A stretch of 64,000 bases of DNA from Streptomyces cinnamoneus. Lineage in GTDB: Bacteria; Actinomycetota; Actinomycetes; Streptomycetales; Streptomycetaceae. The notes below the pieces were generated by a model that saw nothing but the letters and a program-made list of their open reading frames with translations, made no database searches and was not told the origin of the DNA. The stretch lies in NCBI RefSeq assembly GCF_002939475.1, contig NZ_PKFQ01000001.1:1240001-1304000 (forward strand). Direction: 5' to 3'. Shown here piece by piece: positions 1 through 11,700 of the stretch. Each line of letters opens with the position of its first letter. The first letter of the stretch is position 1. The position numbers were made by a program, and so were the translations under genes.

Positions 1-3000
1 GCGTCTGGTGCGTGCGCCGCTCGGCGCGACGGCGACCGGTGGCTGGAAGCCCCGTGGCACCGTACTGGTGACGGGGGGCACGGGTGCCGTCGGCGGGCAG
101 GTGGCCCGTTGGCTGGCCGGTCAGGGCGCGGAGCATCTGCTGCTCGTCGGCCGGAGCGACCGTGCGGCCGTGGGTGCGGCGGAGTTTGCGGAAGAGCTGC
201 GGGCCGCGGGCGCAGGTGTGACGTTCGCGGCGTGCGACGTCGCCGACCGTGCCGCCCTTGAGCGGCTGCTGGCCGACGTGCCGGCGGACCGCCCGTTGTC
301 GGCGGTGGTGCACGTGGCCGGGGCCCTGGACGACGGGGTCGTGGACGCGCTGGACGCGGAACGGTTCGCCGCTGTCTTCCGGTCGAAGGTGACCGGTGCG
401 TGGAACCTGCACGAGCTGACCGCCGGTCTCGAACTGGACGCGTTCGTGCTCTTCTCGTCCCTGGCCGGCGTGCTCGGCGCCGCCGGGCAGGGCAACTACG
501 CGGCCGCCAACGCCTCCTTGGACGCCCTCGCCCGGCACCGGCGCTCGCTCGGTCTGCCCGCGACGTCCCTCGCCTGGGGGGCGTGGGCCGGAGCCGGCAT
601 GGCGGCCGGTGACGGCGTCGCCGACCGGCTGCGGCGCACGGGGCTGCTGCCGATGGACCCGGAAGTCGCCGTCACCGCCCTGGCCCGGGCCGTCGGTCAC
701 GACGAGGCGTGTCTGGTCGTGGCCGCACTCGACTGGGAGGTCTTCCCCCTGTCCTGGCCGGCGTCCCGGCCGTACGCCGTGCTCGCCGAGCTGGCCGCGC
801 CGTCCGGTGCGGGGGCCGACGCCTCGCGGGACGACCACCGCACGCCGCTGCTGCGGCGACTGGCGGAGGCCGCCGAGGGCAACGAGCGGCGGCGCGTGCT
901 GCTGGAAGCCGTACGGGGCGAGGTCGCGGCGGTGCTGGGGCACGCGGCGCCGGACGCCGTCGGGCCGGACCGTGCGTTCAGCGCGCTCGGCTTCGACTCG
1001 CTGACCGCCGTGGAGCTGCGGAACCGGCTCGGTGCCGCCACGGGCCTGGCGCTGCCGGCGACGCTGACGTTCAACCACCCCACTGCGGCCGCGCTCGCCG
1101 ACCATCTGCTGGCCGAGCTGACGGACGGCGTGCCCACGCCGGACGCGCCGGCGGCGCGGCCCGCCCTCGCGCCGGCCGACGACGACCCGATCGCGATCAT
1201 CGGCATGAGCTGCCGCTTCCCGGGCGGAGTGCGATCGCCCGGTGAGCTGTGGCGGCTGGTGGCCGAAAGTGTGGACGCGGTGTCCGGCTTCCCCGCGGAC
1301 CGTGGCTGGGACGTCGGGGCGCTCTACGACCCGGACCCCGACCGGCCCGGCACGACGTACGTCCGTGACGGCTCCTTCGTCGACGACGTCGCCGGTTTCG
1401 ACGCGGACTTCTTCGGGATCAGCCCGCGCGAGGCCCTCGCCATGGACCCGCAGCAGCGGCTGCTGCTGGAGACGTCGTGGGAGGTGTTCGAGCGGGCCGG
1501 CATCGCGCCGTCGGCGGTGCGCGGCAGGCCGGTGGGCGTGTTCGTGGGCACCAACGGCAACGACTACGGCGCTCTCCTGCGGGGCGTTCCCCAGGAGTTG
1601 GAGGGGCACGTCGGCACGGGCAACGCGGCGAGCGTGGCCTCCGGCCGCATCTCCTACGTGCTCGGTCTGGAGGGGCCCGCGGTCACCGTGGACACGGCGT
1701 GCTCGTCGTCCCTGGTCGCCCTGCACCTGGCCGCGCAGGCGCTGCGCGGCGGGGACTGCGAGCTGGCGCTGGCGGGCGGTGTCACGGTGATGTCCGCCCC
1801 GGACGCCTTCGTGGAGTTCAGCCGGCAGCGGGGGCTGGCCGAGGACGGCCGGTGCAAGGCGTTCGCGGCGGGCGCGGACGGCACGGCGTGGGGCGAGGGC
1901 GTGGGCGTCCTGCTGGTGGAGCGGCTGTCGGACGCGGTGCGCAACGGACACGAGGTGCTGGCCGTCGTGCGGGGGTCCGCCGTGAACCAGGACGGCGCGT
2001 CGAACGGTCTGACGGCACCCAACGGGCCGTCCCAGGAACGGGTGATCCGGCAGGCGCTGGCCGGCGCGGGACTGACGGCGGCCGACGTGGACGCCGTCGA
2101 GGCCCACGGCACCGGCACCCGCCTCGGCGACCCCATCGAAGCACAGGCACTCCTCGCCACCTACGGCCAAGACCGCCCCACCGACCACCCCCTCTGGCTC
2201 GGCTCCGTCAAATCCAACATCGGCCACACCCAAGCCGCCGCCGGCGTCGCCGGCGTCATCAAAATGGTCGAAGCCATGCGCCACGGCACCCTGCCGCCGA
2301 CCCTGCACGTCGACCAGCCCACCCCGCACGTGGACTGGTCGGCCGGTGCCGTGAAGCTGCTGACGGCCGCGCGGAGCTGGCCGGAGGCCGGGCGTCCGCG
2401 GCGGGCCGGGGTGTCGTCCTTCGGCATCAGCGGCACCAACGCCCACGTCATCCTGGAGCAGGTACCGGCCGGCCGTGACCAGGTGCCCGGCGCGGACGAG
2501 GGGCGGTGGGTGCCGCCCGCCGTTCCCGTCGTGCTGTCCGCGGCCACGCCGCGGGCGCTGCGGGCCCAGGCCGCCCGGCTGGGCGCGCACCTCGCGGAGT
2601 ATCCCGAGGCGGCCCTGCTGGACGTCGCGCACTCGCTGGCCACGGGCCGTGCCGCGCGCGAGCACGGCGCGGTCGTGGTGGCGGCGGACCGGGAGGAGCT
2701 GACCCGGGTGCTGGCGGCCGTGGGCGAGAGCGGCTCGGCGCCCGGCTTCGTCACCGACGTGCGCGGCGAGGGCGGTCTGGCGCTGCTGTTCTCCGGTCAG
2801 GGCTCGCAGCGGCTCGGCATGGGCCGGGAGCTGCACGCGGCCTTCCCCGCCTTCGCCGCGGCGTTCGACGAGGTCTGCGCGGCGTTCGACGGGCTGCTGG
2901 AGCGGCCGTTGACGGACGTGGTGTTCGGCGACGAGGCCGCCCTGCTGGACCGTACCGAGTTCACGCAGCCCGGCCTGTTCGCGATCGAGGTGGCGCTGTT

Positions 3001-5719
3001 CCGGCTGCTGGAGTCGTGGGGCGTGCGGGCGGACTACCTGGTGGGGCACTCCATCGGGGAACTCGCCGCGGCCCACGTCGCGGGCGTGTGGTCACTGGCC
3101 GACGCGTGTGCCGTGGTGGCCGCGCGGGGCCGGCTGATGCAGGCGCTGCCGGGCGGCGGGGCGATGGTGGCGGTCGCGGCACCGGCGGAGACGGTCGCCG
3201 GTGAACTGGCGGGCTTCGAGGACCGGGTGAGCCTGGCGGCGGTGAACGGGCCGTCGGCGGTGGTGATCTCCGGTGAGGGCGCGGCCGTGGAGGAGATACG
3301 GGAGCGGTTCGCCGGGCGCGGCGTCCGGACCAAGCGGCTGACGGTGTCGCACGCCTTCCACTCGCCGCTGATGGAACCCATGCTGGACGGGTTCCGGCAG
3401 GTGCTGGAGCGGGTGTCGTTCGCCGCCCCGCGTGTTCCGGTGGTGGCGAACGGCACCGGCGCGCCGGCCGGGGCGGAGCTGACGACGGTCGAGTACTGGG
3501 TGCGTCAGGTGCGGGAGACCGTGCGGTTCTCCGATGGGGTGGCCGCCCTGCTGGAGCGCGGCGCGACCACGTTCCTGGAGCTGGGGCCGGCGGGGGTGCT
3601 GACCGCCATGGCCGCGGAGTGCGCCGACGCCGGGGCGGTCGGCTGTGTCGCCGCCCTGGACGGTGAGCGGGACGAGCCGCGGGCCCTGCTGCGGGCGCTC
3701 GGCCAGGTGTGCGCCCGTGGGGCGGCCGTGGACTGGGCGGCGTTCTACGCGGGCACCGGGGCGCGCCGGGTGCCGGTGCCGACGTACGCGTTCCAGCACC
3801 GGCGCTTCTGGCCCGAGGCGGCCGTGGGCGGCCGCGGCCCGCAGCCGCGGGGCGTCGACGCTTGGCGGTACCGGTTCGTGTGGAAGCCGGTGGAGGTACA
3901 GCCGGCTGGCGCGCCCGGGGGTGTGTGGCTCGTCGCGGTGCCGGACGATCCGGCGGCGGAGGCCACCGTGCGCTCCTGCCTGCGCGGCCTGGCCGAGAAC
4001 GGGCTGCGGACCGTGTGCGTCGAGGCCGGCGAGGACCGGAAGACCCTCGCGGAGCGCCTGCGGGCCGCGGCCGGGGCCGAGCCGTCGCTCGCCGGGGTGC
4101 TGTCCCTGCTGGCGCTGGACGAGCGGCCGCACGGTGTGCACCCGGCCCTGCCGCGCGGGGTCGCCGCCACGCTGGCCCTGGTCCAGGCGCTCGGTGACGC
4201 GGACGTGACGGCGCCGCTGTGGTGCGTGACGCGGGGCGCGGTGGCGGCGGTGGACGGGGACGCGGTGCGTACGCCCGTGCAGGGCCAGGTCTGGGGCCTG
4301 GCGCAGACGGTGGCCGCCGAGCACCCGGAGCGCTGGGGCGGGCTGGTGGACCTGCCCGGGGTCGTCGACGAGCCGGCGGTCGAGCGGCTGGCCACAGTAC
4401 TGACGGGCCGTCATGGCGAGGACCAGGTGGCGGTGCGGGAGACGGGCACGGTCGCGCGGCGGCTCGTCCGGGCGCCGTCCGCCGCGGGCCGGCGGTGGAA
4501 GCCGCGGGGCTCCGTGCTGATCACCGGCGGTACGGGTGCCCTCGGGGCGCACGTGGCGCGGGCGCTGGCGCGTGAGGGCGCCGAGCACCTGGTGCTGGTG
4601 AGCCGGCGGGGTGCCGGGGCGCCGGGCGCGGAGGCCCTGCGGGCCGAGCTGACGGAGCTGGGCGCCCGGGTGTCGGTAGAGGCCTGCGACACCGCCGACA
4701 GGGAGGCGCTGCGGCGGCTGCTGGAGGGGCTTCCCCCGGAGTTCCCGCTGACCTCCGTGGTGCACACGGCGGGCACGCTGGACGACGGCGTGCTCGGCGC
4801 CCTGACTCCGGAGCGCTGCGCCTCGGTGCTGCGGTCGAAGGCCGAGTCGGCGTGGCATCTGCACGAGCTGACGGCTCGTCTGGAGCTGGAGTCGTTCGTG
4901 CTGTTCTCGTCGGTGTCGGGCGCGCTGGGTTCGGCGGGTCAGGGCAACTACGCGGCGGCGAACGCCTACTTGGACGCGCTCGCCGAGTACCGCCGCTCGC
5001 TGGGGCTGCCCGCGACCTCGCTCGCGTGGGGCGCCTGGGGCAGCGGCGGCATGGCCACCAGTGAGGCGGTGCGGCGGCGGCTGGCCCGGGGCGGTGTGGC
5101 GCCGATGGCTCCCGAGCCGGCGCTGGCCGCGCTGCTGGGTGCGGCCGGCGGGGAGGAGACCTGCCTGGTCGTCGCCGACATCGCCTGGGAGCGCTTCGCG
5201 CGGGAGTTCACGCTGGGGCGCCGCAGCCGGCTCCTGGAGGAGCTGGCGGCGGAGAGCGGTCCGGCCGCCGTGGCGGGCGTCCCCGAGGAGAGCGCGGAGG
5301 AGAGGGACGAACCGGCGTCGCTGCGTGAGCGGCTCGCCCGGTCGGCCCCGGCCGAGCGCGAGCAGCTGCTGCTGCACCTGGTCCGCGCCGGGACGGCCGA
5401 CGTGCTGGGGCACGACTCCCCGGCGGCCGTCCGGCCGGGACGGGGCTTCCTCGAACTGGGCCTGGACTCGCTGATGGCGGTGCGGCTGCGCAACGGCCTC
5501 AACGCCGCCACCGGGCTCCGGCTGCCGACCACGGTGATCTTCGACTATCCGACGCCCGCCAAGCTGGCCGGTCATCTGGAGACGGCGTTGCGTACGGGCG
5601 GGGGCGACGGCACGGACGAGGGGGCGGCCGGGGAGGCGGCGGCCGGGGACATGGAGCGGATCGACGAGCTGGACGCCGAGGCGCTCGTCCGCATGGCGCG
5701 GGAGCAGGTGGAGTCGTGA
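1..5719 (+). CDS. Modular type I polyketide synthase PKS1, 3' part (5' end outside window)
   Basis: The reading frame is open from base 2 and its first residues continue a linker like the one before the second KR, so the gene begins left of the window. Visible domains: KR (about 55-600, nucleotide motif TGGTGAVGG), ACP (about 900-1110, GFDSL), KS (1186-2460, active-site Cys in DTACSSS near 1700, then HGTGT and NIGH histidines), AT (2770-3680, GHSIGE and HAFH motifs, predicting malonyl-CoA), KR (4510-5060), ACP (5390-5580, GLDSL) and a short acidic C-terminal docking tail. No DH lies between AT and KR. Both KRs carry LDD and NYAAAN, the pattern of B1-type ketoreductases, so both modules should leave a hydroxyl. 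The stop overlaps the possible earliest starts of PKS2, suggesting translational coupling. Role is certain at family level; the product is unknown. Confidence 0.95.
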   Translation, partial: RLVRAPLGATATGGWKPRGTVLVTGGTGAVGGQVARWLAGQGAEHLLLVGRSDRAAVGAAEFAEELRAAGAGVTFAACDVADRAALERLLADVPADRPLSAVVHVAGALDDGVVDALDAERFAAVFRSKVTGAWNLHELTAGLELDAFVLFSSLAGVLGAAGQGNYAAANASLDALARHRRSLGLPATSLAWGAWAGAGMAAGDGVADRLRRTGLLPMDPEVAVTALARAVGHDEACLVVAALDWEVFPLSWPASRPYAVLAELAAPSGAGADASRDDHRTPLLRRLAEAAEGNERRRVLLEAVRGEVAAVLGHAAPDAVGPDRAFSALGFDSLTAVELRNRLGAATGLALPATLTFNHPTAAALADHLLAELTDGVPTPDAPAARPALAPADDDPIAIIGMSCRFPGGVRSPGELWRLVAESVDAVSGFPADRGWDVGALYDPDPDRPGTTYVRDGSFVDDVAGFDADFFGISPREALAMDPQQRLLLETSWEVFERAGIAPSAVRGRPVGVFVGTNGNDYGALLRGVPQELEGHVGTGNAASVASGRISYVLGLEGPAVTVDTACSSSLVALHLAAQALRGGDCELALAGGVTVMSAPDAFVEFSRQRGLAEDGRCKAFAAGADGTAWGEGVGVLLVERLSDAVRNGHEVLAVVRGSAVNQDGASNGLTAPNGPSQERVIRQALAGAGLTAADVDAVEAHGTGTRLGDPIEAQALLATYGQDRPTDHPLWLGSVKSNIGHTQAAAGVAGVIKMVEAMRHGTLPPTLHVDQPTPHVDWSAGAVKLLTAARSWPEAGRPRRAGVSSFGISGTNAHVILEQVPAGRDQVPGADEGRWVPPAVPVVLSAATPRALRAQAARLGAHLAEYPEAALLDVAHSLATGRAAREHGAVVVAADREELTRVLAAVGESGSAPGFVTDVRGEGGLALLFSGQGSQRLGMGRELHAAFPAFAAAFDEVCAAFDGLLERPLTDVVFGDEAALLDRTEFTQPGLFAIEVALFRLLESWGVRADYLVGHSIGELAAAHVAGVWSLADACAVVAARGRLMQALPGGGAMVAVAAPAETVAGELAGFEDRVSLAAVNGPSAVVISGEGAAVEEIRERFAGRGVRTKRLTVSHAFHSPLMEPMLDGFRQVLERVSFAAPRVPVVANGTGAPAGAELTTVEYWVRQVRETVRFSDGVAALLERGATTFLELGPAGVLTAMAAECADAGAVGCVAALDGERDEPRALLRALGQVCARGAAVDWAAFYAGTGARRVPVPTYAFQHRRFWPEAAVGGRGPQPRGVDAWRYRFVWKPVEVQPAGAPGGVWLVAVPDDPAAEATVRSCLRGLAENGLRTVCVEAGEDRKTLAERLRAAAGAEPSLAGVLSLLALDERPHGVHPALPRGVAATLALVQALGDADVTAPLWCVTRGAVAAVDGDAVRTPVQGQVWGLAQTVAAEHPERWGGLVDLPGVVDEPAVERLATVLTGRHGEDQVAVRETGTVARRLVRAPSAAGRRWKPRGSVLITGGTGALGAHVARALAREGAEHLVLVSRRGAGAPGAEALRAELTELGARVSVEACDTADREALRRLLEGLPPEFPLTSVVHTAGTLDDGVLGALTPERCASVLRSKAESAWHLHELTARLELESFVLFSSVSGALGSAGQGNYAAANAYLDALAEYRRSLGLPATSLAWGAWGSGGMATSEAVRRRLARGGVAPMAPEPALAALLGAAGGEETCLVVADIAWERFAREFTLGRRSRLLEELAAESGPAAVAGVPEESAEERDEPASLRERLARSAPAEREQLLLHLVRAGTADVLGHDSPAAVRPGRGFLELGLDSLMAVRLRNGLNAATGLRLPTTVIFDYPTPAKLAGHLETALRTGGGDGTDEGAAGEAAAGDMERIDELDAEALVRMAREQVES
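2078..2271 (+). repeat. KS patch identical to one in PKS2
   Basis: About 190 bases of the KS domain of PKS1 (from the AHGTGT region to the end of the NIGH region) are base-for-base identical to 6745-6938 in the first KS of PKS2, including wobble positions, while flanking KS sequence differs. Module B of PKS2 (about 12000-12180) is similar but not identical. This looks like gene conversion between modules. Confidence 0.85.
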
Positions 5720-5745
5720 TGGGGGCGGACAAGGGTGGTAAGGGC

Positions 5746-8700
5746 ATGACGAACACGTCCGGTGAAGCGGTCGTCGAGGCGCTGCGGGACTCCCTCAAGG
5801 AGATCGCCCGGCTGCGGAAGCAGAACGAGCGGCTGGCCACCGCGCGCGAGCCCGTCGCGATCGTCGCGACGAGCTGCCGGTTCCCCGGTGGTGTGCGCAC
5901 CCCGGAGGAGCTGTGGCGGATGCTCGCCGCCGGTGAGGACGCGGTGTCCGGCTTCCCGGCCGACCGGGGCTGGGACCTGGACGCCCTGTACGACACCGAC
6001 GCCGGCCGGTCGGGCACGTCGTACGTGCGCCACGGCTGCTTCCTGCACGACGTCGCCGACTTCGACGCCGGCTTCTTCGGCATCAGCCCCCGCGAGGCCA
6101 CCGCCATGGACCCCCAGCAGCGGCTGCTGCTGGAGACCTCGTGGGAGGCGTTCGAGCGGGCCGGCATCGACCCGGCCGGGCTGCGGGGCAGCCGCACGGG
6201 CGTGTTCGTCGGCAGCAACGGCCAGGAGTACGGCCAGATCGCTGAGAAGGCCCCGAACGACGAGCTCGAAGGGCACGTGGGCACCGGCAGCGCGGCCAGC
6301 GTCGCCTCCGGCCGGATCGCCTACAGCTTCGGCCTGGAGGGGCCCGCGATCACCGTGGACACGGCGTGCTCGTCGTCGCTGGTCGCTCTGCACCTGGCGG
6401 TGCGGGCGCTGCGCGACGGCGAGTGCGACCTGGCTCTGGCGGGCGGGGTGCGCGTCCTCGCCACCCCGGCGCCGTTCGTCGAGCTGAGCCGGCAGGGCGC
6501 CCTGTCCCCCGACGGCCGGTGCAAGGCCTTCGCGGCGGGCGCCGACGGTGCCGGATGGGCCGAGGGAGCCGGCATGCTCCTGGTCGAGCGGCTCGCGGAC
6601 GCGCGCAGGCTGGGGCATCCGGTGCTGGCGGTCGTCCGGGGTTCGGCCGTGAACCAGGACGGGGCCAGCAGCGGTCTGACCGCGCCCAACGGGCCCGCGC
6701 AGCAACGGGTGATCCGGCAGGCGCTGGCCGGCGCCGGGCTCACCGCGGCCGACGTGGACGCCGTCGAGGCCCACGGCACCGGCACCCGCCTCGGCGACCC
6801 CATCGAAGCACAGGCACTCCTCGCCACCTACGGCCAAGACCGCCCCACCGACCACCCCCTCTGGCTCGGCTCCGTCAAATCCAACATCGGCCACACCCAA
6901 GCCGCCGCCGGCGTCGCCGGCGTCATCAAAATGGTCGAGGCCATGCGCCACGGGCTGCTGCCCGCGACGCTGCACGTCGACCGGCCCACCCCGCACGTGG
7001 ACTGGTCGGCCGGTGCGGTGAAGCTGCTGTCCGAGCCGGTGCCGTGGCGGTCCGACGGACGGCCCCGACGGGCGGGCGTGTCGTCCTTCGGCATCAGCGG
7101 CACCAACGCCCACGTCATCCTCGAAGAGGCACCGGAGAGCGAGGACGGCCCGGCCGGGGACACCGGTGGCCGGCCCGCCGGCCTGGCCCTGAGCCCGCTG
7201 TCGGCCCGGACCGAGGCGGCCCTGCGCGCGCAGGCGGCCCGCCTGCGCCAGGCCGTGGACGCCGATCCCGGCCTGGCCGTCCACGACGTCGCGCACTCGC
7301 TGGCCACGGGCCGTACCGTCTTCGAACAGCGGGCGGTCGTCCTGGCCGACAGCCGGGACGGACTGCTGGAGGGACTGGCGGCGCTGGCCGGCGACCGGCC
7401 GCTGCCGACCGTGGTCCAGGGGGCGGCGGAGGGCGACCACCGCGCGGTGTTCGTCTTCCCCGGCCAGGGCTCCCAGTGGGCTGGCATGGCGGTCGGACTC
7501 CTCGCGGAGTCACCGGTGTTCGCCGCCCGCATGCAGGAGTGCGCCCGGGCTCTCGCACCCCATGTGGACTGGTCGCTGACCGACGTCCTGCACGACGCCG
7601 GGGCGTTGGAGCGCGTCGACGTCGTCCAGCCGGCGCTGTGGGCGGTCATGGTGTCGCTGGCCGCGCTCTGGCGCTCGTACGGCGTGGAACCCGCCGCCGT
7701 GGTGGGCCACTCCCAGGGCGAGATCGCCGCCGCGTGCGTGGCGGGCGGCCTCTCCCTGGAGGACGGCGCGCTGGTGGTGGCGTTGCGCAGCAAGGCCCTG
7801 ACGGCGCTGTCCGGCCAGGGCGGCATGGTCTCCGTGGCGCTCGGCGAGGAGGAGGTGCGGCGGCGTGTCCGGCGGTGGGGCGAGCGGCTGTCGGTGGCGG
7901 CGGTCAACGGGCCGCACGCCACCGTGGTCTCCGGCGCCCCCGACGCGCTGGAGGAGCTGCGGGCCGACTGCGAGTCGGCGGGGGTGCGCGCCCGTCGGAT
8001 ACCCGTCGACTACGCGTCGCACTCGGCGCAGGTGGAGCTGATCCGCGAGGAGCTGCTGGCGCTGCTGGCACCGGTCGCGCCCCGCACGGGCTCGGTGGCG
8101 TTCTTCTCCACGGTGACCGGTGAGACCGTCGACACCGCCACGCTGGACGCCGGTTACTGGTACCGCAACCTGCGCGAGACCGTGCGGTTCGGTGACGCCG
8201 TGCTGACGCTGGCCGGCCAGGGCCACGAGGTGTTCGTCGAGGCGAGCCCGCACCCGGTGCTCCAGGCGGCCATCCAGGAGGCTTCCGACGAGGTGCCCGG
8301 CGCCTCGCTGGCCGTGGTGGGCTCGCTGCGGCGGGACGCGGGCGGCCTGGACCGCTTCCTGACCTCGGTGGCGGAGGCCCACGTGCGGGGCGTCGAGGTG
8401 GACCGGGCGGCGGTGTTCGGCGGCCCCGGCGCGCGCCGGGTGGACCTGCCGACGTACGCCTTCGAGCGGCGGCGCCACTGGGCCGAGGCGGGCCCGGCGA
8501 CCGGTGACGTGTCCGCGGCGGGTCTGGAGCCCGCCGGGCATCCGCTGCTGGGTGCGGCGGTCCCGCTGCCCGGCAGCGGCGGGGTGCTGTTCACCGGCAG
8601 GCTGTCGGCTCGGACGCACCCCTGGCTGGCCGATCACGTGGTGGCCGGTTCCGTGCTGCTGCCCGGCACGGCGTTCGTCGAGCTCGCGCTGCGGGCCGGT

Positions 8701-11700
8701 GAGGAGGCCGGCTGCGGCCGGCTCGACGAACTGACCCTCGCCGCCCCGCTGGTCCTCGACGAAGAGGCCGCCACGTGCGTGCAGGTGGCGGTGGACGGCG
8801 CCGACGAGGACGGCCGCCGGCCCCTCGCGGTGTACGCGCGGAGTGCCGACGCGGGGGACGAGGAGGAGTGGACCTGTCACGCGACCGGTGTCCTGTCGCC
8901 CGTCACCGGGCACGACCGGGCCGCCGCGGCGGAGACGTCCGCCTGGCCCCCCGCGGACGCCGGACCGGTGGCCCTCGACGGGCTCTACGACCGGATCGCC
9001 GGCACCGGCATCGAGTACGGCCCGGTGTTCCGGGGGCTGCGGGCGGCCTGGCGGCGCGGCGACGAGGTGTTCGCCGAGGTGCGGCTGCCGGAGGAGGAGC
9101 ACGCCGCGGCGGCCCGGTTCGGGCTGCACCCGGCGCTGCTGGACGCGGCCCTGCACGCCGTCGGGCTGGGCGCGGTGCGCGACGCCGGGGACGGGCTGCT
9201 GCCGTTCCTGTTCAGCGGCGTCCGTCTGCACGCCGTGGGCTCCACGGCGCTGCGCGTCCACCTGGCCCCCGCCGGCACGGACGCGGTGCGGCTGACGGTG
9301 ACCGACGGCTCCGGACTGCCGGTCGCCACGGTGGACTCGCTCGTGCTGCGGCCCGTTCCGCACGAGAAGCTGCGGTCCCGCGGCGGGCCGCGCGACGCGC
9401 TGTTCCGCCTCGACTGGCCGGAGTTCGAGCCGCCCGCCCCGGGCGAGCCCACCGCCGTCGTCCTGGGCGACGACCACCTGGGGCTCGCCGGCGTCCTCGG
9501 CCTGCCGTCCCACCCGGATGTGGCGGCGCTCGCCGAGGCCGCCGGGACGGCGCCACCGGACCTGGCCGTCGTGTCGTTCCCCGGCGCCGGGGAACGGCTC
9601 GCCGAGTCGGCCCGCGCGGCCACCGCCCGGGCCCTGGAGCTGCTCCAGGCGTGGCTGGCCGACGAACGGCTCGCCGGCACCCGGCTGGCGGTCGTCACCC
9701 GGGGCGCGGTGGCCGTGCGGGACGGCGAGGACGTCCCCGGCCTCGCGGCGGCGCCCGTACGGGGGCTCGTACGCTCGGCGCAGGCCGAACACCCCGGCCG
9801 CTTCGCGCTCGTCGACCTCGACGGTCACGACGCCTCCCCGCACGCCCTGCTCGCCGCCGCCCTCTCCGACGAGCCCCAGACCGCGGTCCGCGCCGGGGCC
9901 GTGCACGTGGCGCGCCTCGCCCGGGCCGCGGCCGCGGCCGACGCGCCGCCCGTCCTGCCCGAGCCGGACGGCACGGTGCTCGTCACCGGCGGCACCGGCC
10001 TGCTGGGCGGCTTCGTCGCCCGGCACCTCGTCTCCGCGCACGGCGCCCGGCACCTGCTGCTCGTCGGCCGGCGCGGCGAGGCGGCCCCCGGCATGAGCGA
10101 ACTCGTCGCGGAACTGCGGGAGTCAGGCGCCTCCGTGACGGTGGCCGCCTGCGACGTCACCGACCGGGCGGCGCTCACCGCCGTACTGGCGGCGGTTCCC
10201 GCCGCGCACCCCCTCACCGCCGTGGTGCACGCGGCGGGCGTGCTCGACGACGGCGTCCTCACCTCGCTGACGCCCGAACGCCTGGACGCCGTGCTGCGCC
10301 CCAAGGTCGACGCGGTGCTCCTGCTGCACGAGCTGACGCGTGAGGCGCCCCTCTCGGCGTTCGTGCTGTTCTCCTCCGCCACCTCCACGTTCGGCGGGCA
10401 GGGCCAGGCCGACTACGCGGCCGCCAACGCCTTCCTCGACGCGCTGGCGCAGGCCCGGCGGGCCGCCGGCCTGCCGGCGCGGTCGCTGGCGTGGGGCCTG
10501 TGGGAGCAGCGCAGCGAGATGTCCGCCCACGTCGGCACCGCCGACCTGGCGAGGATGGGGCGCGCCGGGGCGCTGACGCTCGGCAGGGAGGACGGCCTGG
10601 CGCTGTTCGACGCCGCCCTGTCCGTCGACGAGGCGCTGCTGGTGCCCGCCCGCGTCGACCTGCGCGGCCTGCGCCGCTCCGGCGGGCCCGTGCACCCGCT
10701 GCTGCGGGCGCTGCTGCCGGCGCCGGTCCGGCGGGCCGTCACCGCGGACGGCACTGACGGCGGCGGGTCGGAGCTGGTGGAGCGGCTGCGCGGGCTGCCC
10801 GACGCCGAGCGGCGGGAGCGGCTGACCGAGCTGGTGCGGGCCCACGCGGCCGCGGTGCTCGGCCACGCGGAGGCCGACGCCGTCGGCCCGGACCGGGCGT
10901 TCAAGGACGTGGGCTTCGACTCGCTCACCGCGGTCGAGCTGCGCAACAGGCTGCACGCGGCGACCGGTGTCCGGCTCCCCGCGACCCTCGTCTTCGACCA
11001 CCCCACCCCGGTGGCCCTGGCGGGCTTCCTGACCGAGCGGGTGCTGGGCTCGGCTCCGCGCGCCCTGGCGCCCGTGGCGGCGGGGTCGGGCGCGGCGGAC
11101 GGGGAGCCGGTCGCGGTCGTGGCGATGAGCTGCCGGTTCCCCGGCGGCGTGCGTTCCCCGGAGGACCTGTGGCAGCTGGTCGCCTCGGACGGCGACGCCA
11201 TGTCCGCCTTCCCCGACGACCGCGGCTGGGACCTCGCCGGGCTGGGCGGGGCGGACGGTGACGGCCGGGGCGTCGAGGGCGGTTTCCTGCTCGACGCCGC
11301 CGAGTTCGACCCCCTCTTCTTCGGGATCAGCCCGCGTGAGGCCCTCGCCATGGACCCGCAGCAGCGGCTGCTGCTGGAGACCTCGTGGGAGGCCGTCGAG
11401 CGGGCCGGCATCGTGCCGGCCTCGCTGCGGGGCAGCCGCACGGGGGTGTTCGTCGGCGCGATGTACCAGGACTACCTGCTGCGGCTGCGCAACGCGCCGG
11501 AGGAGGCCGAGGGCTACCTGGGCACGGGCGGCTCGGGGAGCGTCATCTCCGGGCGGATCTCCTACGCGCTCGGCCTGGAGGGGCCGGCGGTCACGGTCGA
11601 CACGGCGTGCTCGTCGTCGCTGGTGGCCCTGCACCTGGCCGCGCAGGCGCTGCGGAGCGGGGAGTGCGAGCTGGCGCTGGCCGGCGGGGTGGCCGTCATG

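Noticed and set aside
3092..5575. Long minus-strand open frame (827 codons) antisense to PKS1
   Set aside because: Very high G+C leaves antisense frames open; the translation is Arg/Gly/Gln/His-rich with no domain, and the plus strand is a clear PKS.
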